Assembly: GCA_003551485.1 (NCBI GenBank) | Contig: PUMS01000089.1 | Location: forward strand, 1-14,652 | Source: Phycisphaeraceae bacterium | Lineage (GTDB): Bacteria > Planctomycetota > Phycisphaerae > Phycisphaerales > Phycisphaeraceae | Length of the DNA stretch: 14,652 bases | Reading direction: 5' to 3' | Shown here: positions 7,985 to 12,692 of the stretch, one piece after another | Position numbering within the stretch: the first letter of the stretch is position 1 | Layout: each line of letters begins with the position of its first letter | The notes under the pieces: model-generated | Database searches by the model: none | Told to the model about the DNA's origin: nothing | Seen by the model: the letters and a program-made list of their open reading frames with translations, nothing else | Program-made: the position numbers and the translations under genes

Positions 7985-8063
7985 CGGGTGCCATTGGCGG
8001 GTTGCAGGCAATGCTGCTGGTGGACGTTGGAGGCACTGGTGGACAAGCCGCCGATGGCACCCG
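7985..8063. repeat. 16-bp near-perfect inverted repeat, possible structured RNA
   Basis: The arm at 7985-8000 (CGGGTGCCATTGGCGG) pairs with the arm at 8048-8063 (CCGCCGATGGCACCCG) at 15 of 16 positions. The exception would be a G-U pair in a plus-strand RNA but an A-C mismatch in a minus-strand RNA. The 47-base loop is rich in GCTGGTGG/CACTGGTGG-like words. No T-run follows either arm, so it is not a standard terminator. Confidence 0.55.
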
Positions 8064-8090
8064 GCGAGCCGAGCCGACTCTGGCGCAATA

Positions 8091-8130
8091 GAAAACCCAT
8101 CCGCCGTGGACCGTGATCTTGGCGGATGGG
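8091..8130 (-). terminator. Rho-independent terminator of the rplM-rpsI operon
   Basis: CCCATCCGCC at 8096-8105 and GGCGGATGGG at 8121-8130 form a perfect 10-bp stem with a 15-base loop. Read on the minus strand, the stem is followed by TTTTC (complement of 8091-8095). It lies about 125 bases beyond the rpsI stop, before any further minus-strand gene, so it most likely ends the ribosomal-protein transcript and insulates the operon to its left. Confidence 0.75.
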
Positions 8131-8179
8131 CTGGTACTGTCGGGTGCAGCGTGTAGAACCCCGGTGCGTTGCAGGTGCC

Positions 8180-8246
8180 GGGGCCTTGCGGCCTTCCGGG
8201 GCCGGGAGCCGGGGGATTTCCGGGGGCTTCCGGGGGCTTCCCGGGG
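8180..8246. repeat. GC-rich short repeats (GGGCCTTGCGG and CTTCCGGGG units)
   Basis: Between the rpsI stop and its terminator lies GGGGCCTTGCGG (8180-8191), followed by several CTTCCGGGG-type units at 10-11 base spacing (about 8192-8245). The same words recur at 9408-9419 and, on the opposite strand, at 11611-11731. All copies are intergenic. Confidence 0.6.
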
Positions 8247-8254
8247 CGGGCGGG

Positions 8255-8776
8255 TCAGCGCTTGGAGAACTGGAAGCGGCGGCGGGCGCCGGGTTGGCCG
8301 TACTTCTTGCGCTCGACCTTTCGCGGGTCGCGGGTGAGCATGCCGTTGTCGCGCAGCGTCGGCTCGAGGGCCGGATCCTGCCCACACAGGGCGCGGGCCA
8401 GGCCCAGCCGCACGGCGCCGGCCTGGCCGGCGAAGCCGCCGCCGGCGACGCGGACGTGGATCTCGTAGCGGTCCTCGGTCTGCGTCTGCTTCAGCGGCGA
8501 GCGGACCATCTCGCGGTCGCGGACCTCGGTGAAGTAGGCATCGACCTCGCGGCCGTTGATCAGGTACACGGTCTTGCCCTCGCGGGCCGGCCGCACGCGG
8601 ACACGGGCGATGGCGCTCTTTCTTCGTCCGGTACCCCAGACAAAGCCGCCGGCATCGGGCGTGGCCGGCTGGCGCTGGGGCCGGGGGGCGGTCACGTCGG
8701 CGGCGGCACTGGCGGTGGCGCTGGCGTCGAGGTCAACGGGCGGCGGGGCGGTGGTCGTTTCCATGCTCAGGTTCAT
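8255..8776 (-). CDS. rpsI: 30S ribosomal protein S9 (uS9)
   Basis: Protein of 173 residues. The S9 core starts at about residue 45 with FVWGTGRRKSAIARVRV and contains INGREVDAYF, VAGGGFAGQAGAVRLGLARAL, and the C-terminal RDPRKVERKKYGQPGARRRFQFSKR block, shown here in short pieces. The SKR tail is the segment that reaches towards P-site tRNA in the 30S subunit. Residues 1-44 are an Ala/Pro/Thr-rich extension not seen in the about 130-residue E. coli protein. A second ATG at 8764 (residue 5) is an alternative start. Neither start has a clear Shine-Dalgarno site. The gene follows rplM by 82 bases, the classic L13-S9 operon order, and is followed by a terminator. Confidence 0.97.
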   Translation of the reverse strand: MNLSMETTTAPPPVDLDASATASAAADVTAPRPQRQPATPDAGGFVWGTGRRKSAIARVRVRPAREGKTVYLINGREVDAYFTEVRDREMVRSPLKQTQTEDRYEIHVRVAGGGFAGQAGAVRLGLARALCGQDPALEPTLRDNGMLTRDPRKVERKKYGQPGARRRFQFSKR

Positions 8777-8858
8777 CCAGGGTCACGGGTCGGTCTTGGC
8801 GCGGGCTCGGGGAGGGCCGGGGGACCGGGGGGCTCGGGGGCGGACCGGCCTGAATCAG

Positions 8859-9293
8859 TCAGAACGTCAGCGGCTGGGGCTGCTGGGCCTGGTGGGGGTG
8901 CTCAGCACCGCGGTAGACCTTCAGCTTCTTGATCATCTGCTCACCGAGCTTGTTCTTGGGCAGCATGCGTCGGACACTGCGCTCCAGCAGCACCTGCGGC
9001 TTGTGCTCGAGCATCCAGCGGTAGGGGTAGGTCTTGCGGCCGGAGGGGTGGCCGGAGAAGGTCTGGAAGACCTTCTGGTCAATCTTGCTGCCGGTGAGGG
9101 CGATCCTCTCGACGTTGGTGACGACGATGTAGTCGCCCACGTCGTGGTGCGGGGTGTATTCGGGCTTGTGCTTGCCCATGAGCATCATGGCCAGCCGGGT
9201 CGAGAGGCGGCCGAGGACCTGGTCGGTGGCATCAACGATGAACCACTTCCTGGGCACCTCATCGTTCTTGGCAAGATACGTCTGTCGGTTCAT
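8859..9293 (-). CDS. rplM: 50S ribosomal protein L13 (uL13)
   Basis: Protein of 144 residues, the normal length for L13, a primary 23S rRNA-binding protein. Family landmarks are WFIVDATDQVLGRLST near the N-terminus, GKHKPEYTPHHDVGDYIVV, the SGHPSGRK segment, and RRMLPKNKLGEQMIKKLKVY followed by GAEHPHQAQQP near the C-terminus. The ATG at 9293 was chosen because it gives the family's usual N-terminus and has GGAAG about seven bases upstream. An in-frame start at 9323 would add ten residues that do not belong to L13. First gene of the rplM-rpsI operon. Confidence 0.97.
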   Translation of the reverse strand: MNRQTYLAKNDEVPRKWFIVDATDQVLGRLSTRLAMMLMGKHKPEYTPHHDVGDYIVVTNVERIALTGSKIDQKVFQTFSGHPSGRKTYPYRWMLEHKPQVLLERSVRRMLPKNKLGEQMIKKLKVYRGAEHPHQAQQPQPLTF

Positions 9294-9473
9294 CGCTGAT
9301 CTTCCGGGTATGCGGACTTCCAATAGGCGGCGGTCGTGTCAAGCGCATCGGCCGGGCAGGCCCCGGGGATCCTTATAGGGGGCCATCCGAGGTCCTGCGG
9401 GGTTTTCGGGGCCTTGCGGTGGCGGGGGGCGATCACGCACGGCAATTGCGGCCTTCCCAATGCCGAGCCCAAC

Positions 9474-9501
9474 AGTTTACCCCCCACTGCCGGCGTGTCA
9501 A
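9474..9501 (-). promoter_or_regulatory. Sigma-70-type promoter for rplM-rpsI
   Basis: On the minus strand TTGACA (9496-9501, perfect -35) is followed after 16 bases by TAAACT (9474-9479, four of six matches to TATAAT). Transcription would start near 9467, leaving a leader of about 170 bases before the rplM ATG. A second TTGACA at 9337-9342 lacks a credible -10. Confidence 0.5.
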
Positions 9502-9580
9502 TTCACCACTTCGCAACCTCGGGCCGCGGGCAGCGGGCAGCGGGTGCATGACATGTACCACGGGATGGCCCTTGCTCCTA

Positions 9581-9658
9581 CTCCCGCCGGGAGAGGGCCG
9601 GGGTGAGGGGAGACACGCTCGCCCCGTGCGAACCTGCCCCCACCCCCGGCCCCTCTCC
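9581..9658. repeat. Large GC-rich inverted repeat of a dispersed intergenic type
   Basis: CTCCCGCCGGGAG (9581-9593) is a small hairpin. The arm GGAGAGGGCCGGGGTGAGGGG (given as 9590-9610) pairs, with one or two bulges, with CCCCCACCCCCGGCCCCTCTCC at 9637-9658. Words of the form GGGAGAGGGCCGGGGTGAGGG are familiar as dispersed intergenic repeats in many bacterial genomes, so further copies are likely elsewhere in this one. Function unknown; it may form a long stem in either RNA strand. Confidence 0.6.
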
Positions 9659-9827
9659 GGCGGTGGAAAGGGAGTCAAGGCCCGGCCATCCACCCGCCAT
9701 GCGTGTCATACACCCCAGGGCACAGGACAGCCCCATGCCATCCACGCACCACATGCGTTCGCCCTGGAAGGCCACCGGTCGCATGACAGAATGGAGGATG
9801 GGAAGGTTGAACGCCCCCCTTTTTACC

Positions 9828-10754
9828 TCACGCGGCGCGGGGGGCGCCGAGGGTGCCCTGGCGGATGCGGTTGCGGCCGGCGGTCTTGGCCTGGTAGAGG
9901 GCGCGGTCGGCCGCTTCCACGAGCAGGGCGGGGGTGGTCAGATCGTCGGCGTCGGCGGAGACCGCGCCGATGCTCACCGTCAGCGGCCGGCCGAGCAGTT
10001 GCCGCAGCAACCGACAGTGCTCGACCTCGCGGCGGAGGCGGCCGGCCACTTCGAGCGTGCGCGTGGTATCGGCACGGGGCAGCATGAGGGCGAACTCCTC
10101 GCCGCCGATGCGGCAGGCGATGTCGCTGGTTCGGCAGACGTCCTGGATCAGATCGGCCAGGCCGCGAAGCACCTGATCGCCGCGCGGGTGGCCCATCGTG
10201 TCGTTGATCCGCTTGAAGTGGTCGGCATCGATCAGCAGCAGGCCCAGGGGCTGGCCGTAGCGCTGGCTTTCAGCGATCTCGCTGGCCAGGCGCTGGTCGA
10301 AGTAGCGTCGGTTGTGCAGGCCGGTGAGGCCATCGAGCTGGGCCTGGCTGGCCAGCAGGTCCAGGAGCCGGCGGGTGCGCAGTGCTGACCGTACGCGGGC
10401 GCACAGCTCGATGGGGTCGAAAGGCTTGAGAATCCAGTCCGTCGCGCCCAGATCGAACCCGGCCAACTTCTTCTCACGGTCATCGGTATTGGAAAGCAGC
10501 ACCACGGGCATGGGATGCGTCGCCGCGTCGGCTTTCAGCGCTGAGAGCACCTTCAGCCCGCTCATGTCGGGCAGTCCCACGTCCAGCAGCAGCACATCCG
10601 GGTTGAGCCGCCGCGCCAGTGCAAGCCCCTCACCGCCTGAGGCGGCATCGATGACCTCGACATCGAGCTCGAACAGTTGTACCGCGATCAGGCGGTGGAT
10701 CGGCGGTGAGTCATCGACGACGAGGATCGTCTGCCTGCAGCGTGGATGCGGCAA
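9828..10754 (-). CDS. Response regulator with GGDEF domain (diguanylate cyclase)
   Basis: 308 residues. The N-terminal receiver domain (about 8-125) has acidic pocket D14/D15, phospho-acceptor D58, S88 and K110. The GGDEF domain (about 138-300) has DGLTGLHNRRYF, DADHFKRINDT, catalytic GGEEF at 217-221, and an inhibitory I-site RTSD (208-211) exactly five residues before GGEEF. It should make cyclic-di-GMP from two GTP when phosphorylated, with product inhibition, in the manner of PleD-like proteins but with one receiver. The start is a TTG at 10754, supported by GGGAGG eight bases upstream; no ATG gives a complete receiver domain. The next gene upstream ends 59 bases before it. No histidine kinase is visible in the window. 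Confidence 0.93.
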   Translation of the reverse strand: MPHPRCRQTILVVDDSPPIHRLIAVQLFELDVEVIDAASGGEGLALARRLNPDVLLLDVGLPDMSGLKVLSALKADAATHPMPVVLLSNTDDREKKLAGFDLGATDWILKPFDPIELCARVRSALRTRRLLDLLASQAQLDGLTGLHNRRYFDQRLASEIAESQRYGQPLGLLLIDADHFKRINDTMGHPRGDQVLRGLADLIQDVCRTSDIACRIGGEEFALMLPRADTTRTLEVAGRLRREVEHCRLLRQLLGRPLTVSIGAVSADADDLTTPALLVEAADRALYQAKTAGRNRIRQGTLGAPRAA

Positions 10755-10813
10755 TCCGTTGGCCTCCCAAGGGTTGTAGCGTATGGGTTGCTTCGTCTAC
10801 CCGCCCCAGGGGC

Positions 10814-11578
10814 TCAACCACGCAGGCCGCCGGGCCGGGCGCGACGGGGCCGAGGCGAGGGCGAGGATGAGGGGGTGGAAGCGGGGTCGGCGGCATCGCC
10901 CGCGTCGGGCCGTTCCTGGCGATCGTCGCCGGTGGCGGGGCGATCCGGGACCTCACCCGCCGCGGAGCCGCTGCGCGACCGGGATGGTGCCGCGGTGTCG
11001 GTGCTCCCGGCCGGGGCCGAGGAAGACCGCCGTGGGTCTGCCTCACCGGTCACCGGCACCACGCGGTCACCGCCCTCGGGCCAGTTGGGCAGCGGCCGTC
11101 GGGCGGTGTCCCGACGGTTGGGAAGCTCCTCCAGCTCCGAGTGGTTGACCTCGTTGTAGAGCGTCAGCGAGGCGGTCTCGCTGAGTTGGGCGGGCACTCG
11201 GGCGCGGAACAGGCCACGACTGGGGTTGTACCAGAAGCTGGCCTGCGCCGCCGAATCGACGATCGGGTCCGGCGGATGCTCCGACCGGTCGCCCGGCGGC
11301 GCCACGTCGATCCAGGGATGCTCCGGCGGCAGCAGGTGGTTGACGGGCAGGCCGTGGGGGAACCACTGCGGCGAGATGGCACGGGGGAAGCCCTCCTCGC
11401 CCTCGATGGCCCGCTGCATGGCGGCCTCGTAGCGCATGCCCTCGCTGAGCTTGGCCAAGGCCTCGTGGACCTGGGCGATGCGGTCGCGCTGCGTGCCGCG
11501 TTCGTACTGCACCCACACCACCCCGCCCAGAATGACGGCGAGCATCAGCAGGATCAGAATGTCGAATGTCAGCCGCAT
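10814..11578 (-). CDS. Pilin-like single-pass membrane protein, disordered C-terminus
   Basis: 254 residues from ATG 11578, chosen because AGAGG lies about seven bases upstream and the N-terminus then begins with the membrane helix; a longer frame to 11749 adds low-complexity residues. MRLTFDILILLMLAVILGG followed by a charged amphipathic helix (residues 24-50) looks like the N-terminal helix of a type IV pilin or type II secretion pseudopilin. It lacks a prepilin leader and the usual Glu at +5. The middle contains FWYNPSRGLFRARVP, a string common in pilin-like proteins of this kind. Residues about 176-254 are Ser/Pro/Arg/Asp-rich and likely disordered. It is followed by the GGDEF gene at 59 bases, possibly co-transcribed. 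Family assignment is tentative. Confidence 0.7.
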   Translation of the reverse strand: MRLTFDILILLMLAVILGGVVWVQYERGTQRDRIAQVHEALAKLSEGMRYEAAMQRAIEGEEGFPRAISPQWFPHGLPVNHLLPPEHPWIDVAPPGDRSEHPPDPIVDSAAQASFWYNPSRGLFRARVPAQLSETASLTLYNEVNHSELEELPNRRDTARRPLPNWPEGGDRVVPVTGEADPRRSSSAPAGSTDTAAPSRSRSGSAAGEVPDRPATGDDRQERPDAGDAADPASTPSSSPSPRPRRARPGGLRG

Positions 11579-11645
11579 ACCACACCTCTTACCCGCCCCC
11601 GGCCCCGGCCCCGGAAGGTCCTTTCCCCGCCCTCCCGGAAGTCCT

Positions 11646-11677
11646 GCCCCCGGAGGCCTTTGCCCCCGGAAGCCTTG
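11646..11677. repeat. Two-copy 16-bp tandem repeat
   Basis: GCCCCCGGAGGCCTTT is followed directly by GCCCCCGGAAGCCTTG, 14 of 16 positions identical. Related CCCCGGAAG words lie just upstream (about 11613-11640) and, on the other strand, downstream of rpsI. Confidence 0.7.
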
Positions 11678-11794
11678 GCCCCGCAGGGCCCGGCTCACGG
11701 AAACGCCGGCCGCCCGGCCCCCGCAAGGCCCGCGCCCAGGAGCATCCACCTCATCGGCCTTGTGAAGGGGTGCGATGAGGGCAAACGGGGCAAA

Positions 11795-11817
11795 CTCACC
11801 GACCGGCCAACGGTGAG
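11795..11817. repeat. Hairpin upstream of the UDG gene
   Basis: CTCACCG (11795-11801) and CGGTGAG (11811-11817) form a perfect 7-bp stem with a 9-base loop, about 60 bases before the uracil-DNA glycosylase ATG. No T-run follows on either strand. It could be an operator or chance. Confidence 0.4.
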
Positions 11818-11879
11818 GTGCGCCTGCAACGGCTGGGGGGATTGTGACCCCCGGATCCCCGGACTACCATCGCCGCGCC

Positions 11880-12647
11880 ATGGCCACCGGCAGGAAGACA
11901 ACTTCCCCCCTTACGGCGCTCAACCGCCGCATCGTCGCCTGCGACCGCTGCCCGCGGCTCATCCAGTTCTGCGCCCGCATCGCCCGCGAGAAGCGCGCCG
12001 CCTACCGCGACTGGACCTACCACGGCCGGCCGGTGCCCAGCTTCCTGCCCGCGGCGGAGCCGGAATCGGCCCGAGTGCTCATCGTCGGCCTCGCCCCCGC
12101 CGCGCACGGCGCCAACCGCACCGGCCGCATGTTCACCGGCGACCGCTCGGGCGACTTTCTCTACACCGCCCTGCACCGGGCGGGTTTCGCCAGTCATCCC
12201 ACCGCCACCGGCGTCGATGATGGCCTCGAGCTGCATGACTGCCTCATCACCGCCGCGCTGCACTGCGCCCCGCCGGCCAACAAGCCCACCGCCGACGAGT
12301 TGGCCGCATGTGCCGACTGGCTCAGCCGCACGTTCGATGCACTGCTCCGGCTGCGGGTGGTGGTCTGCCTCGGCCGCATCGCCTTCGATGCGGTGCTCCG
12401 CCAGTACCGCCGGCGCAGCTGGCTGGCGCCGCCGCCGGCGAGAAAGCCCGCCTTTGCCCACGGCGCGGTCCACTTCGAGCCCCCCGCGGGGCCGCGCCAG
12501 AGCGAACCCGGCGCGGGCACCCGCCCACCGGCTCTGATCGCCTGCTACCACCCCAGCCAGCAGAACACCTTCACCGGCCGGCTCACCATGCCGATGCTCG
12601 TGGCCGTGTTCGAGAAGGCCCGGGCGATCGTCGAAGAAGGCGGATAG
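11880..12647 (+). CDS. Family 5 (UDGb-type) uracil-DNA glycosylase with Fe-S cluster
   Basis: 255 residues. It removes uracil, and in this family also hypoxanthine and some other deaminated bases, from DNA as the first step of base excision repair. Evidence is the family-5 signature GLAPAAHGANRTGRMFTGDRSGDFL (70-94, cited in pieces: GLAPAAHG, GRMFTGDRSGDF) and the second motif CYHPSQQNTFTG near the C-terminus. The four Fe-S cysteines are C21, C24, C129 and C144, the last two in HCAPPANKPTADELAAC. The GLAPA motif lacks the catalytic Asp/Asn of family 1, as expected for UDGb. ATG 11880 was preferred over an in-frame GTG at 11844, which adds twelve residues before the family's usual N-terminus. 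No strong Shine-Dalgarno site. It stands alone on the plus strand and converges with the GH95-like gene, 45 bases apart. Confidence 0.93.
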   Translation: MATGRKTTSPLTALNRRIVACDRCPRLIQFCARIAREKRAAYRDWTYHGRPVPSFLPAAEPESARVLIVGLAPAAHGANRTGRMFTGDRSGDFLYTALHRAGFASHPTATGVDDGLELHDCLITAALHCAPPANKPTADELAACADWLSRTFDALLRLRVVVCLGRIAFDAVLRQYRRRSWLAPPPARKPAFAHGAVHFEPPAGPRQSEPGAGTRPPALIACYHPSQQNTFTGRLTMPMLVAVFEKARAIVEEGG

Positions 12648-12692
12648 CGTCCGTGCCCGCGCGTTGGGGGGTGCCGCTTGGCGGGGGGCGGC

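Larger units (their letters stand above)
7732..8085. other. Intergenic region upstream of the coiled-coil AAA+ gene
   Basis: No convincing gene lies here. The short open frames on either strand show no recognisable protein. The stretch contains two long inverted repeats, listed separately. A possible -10 box (CATAAT on the minus strand, plus positions 7880-7885) has no good -35. A TTGACA (7954-7959, minus strand) has no matching -10. The promoter of the three-gene operon must be in this region unless transcription reads through from rpsI. Confidence 0.6.
9294..9827. other. Non-coding region between rplM and the diguanylate cyclase gene
   Basis: About 530 bases without a credible gene. From the rplM side it holds the L13 leader, one copy of GGGGCCTTGCGG (9408-9419), the rplM promoter, and a large GC-rich inverted repeat at about 9581-9658. 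No terminator with a clear T-run was seen for the GGDEF gene, although the minus strand has AAAAAGGGGGGC immediately before its stop, which is not a terminator. The short open frames here are low-complexity and unsupported. Confidence 0.6.
11579..11879. other. Divergent intergenic region, C-rich with short tandem repeats
   Basis: This region separates the minus-strand pilin-like gene from the plus-strand uracil-DNA glycosylase gene and should contain promoters for both. A tandem repeat GCCCCCGGAGGCCTTT / GCCCCCGGAAGCCTTG sits at 11646-11661 and 11662-11677. An inverted copy of GGGCCTTGCGG is at 11721-11731. A hairpin CTCACCG-(9)-CGGTGAG is at 11795-11817. No convincing -35/-10 pair was found on either strand. 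Confidence 0.6.

Noticed and set aside
7948..8387. Minus-strand open frames of 143 and 145 codons between rpsI and the coiled-coil gene
   Set aside because: They overlap the rpsI C-terminus in other frames, run through the terminator and inverted repeat, and show no recognisable sequence.
9294..9323. Longer rplM start at 9323
   Set aside because: It adds ten residues that L13 does not have, and the ATG at 9293 has a suitable Shine-Dalgarno sequence.
11579..11749. Longer start for the pilin-like gene at 11749
   Set aside because: The extra 57 residues come from C-rich repeats and would bury the membrane helix. ATG 11578 has a good ribosome-binding site.
11844..11879. GTG start for the uracil-DNA glycosylase
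   Set aside because: The added residues (MTPGSPDYHRRA) do not fit the family, and the ATG at 11880 gives the normal distance to the CxxC cysteines.
12648..12692. Possible bidirectional terminator between the UDG and GH95-like genes
   Set aside because: There is only a weak GCCGC/GCGGC pairing and no T-run on either strand.
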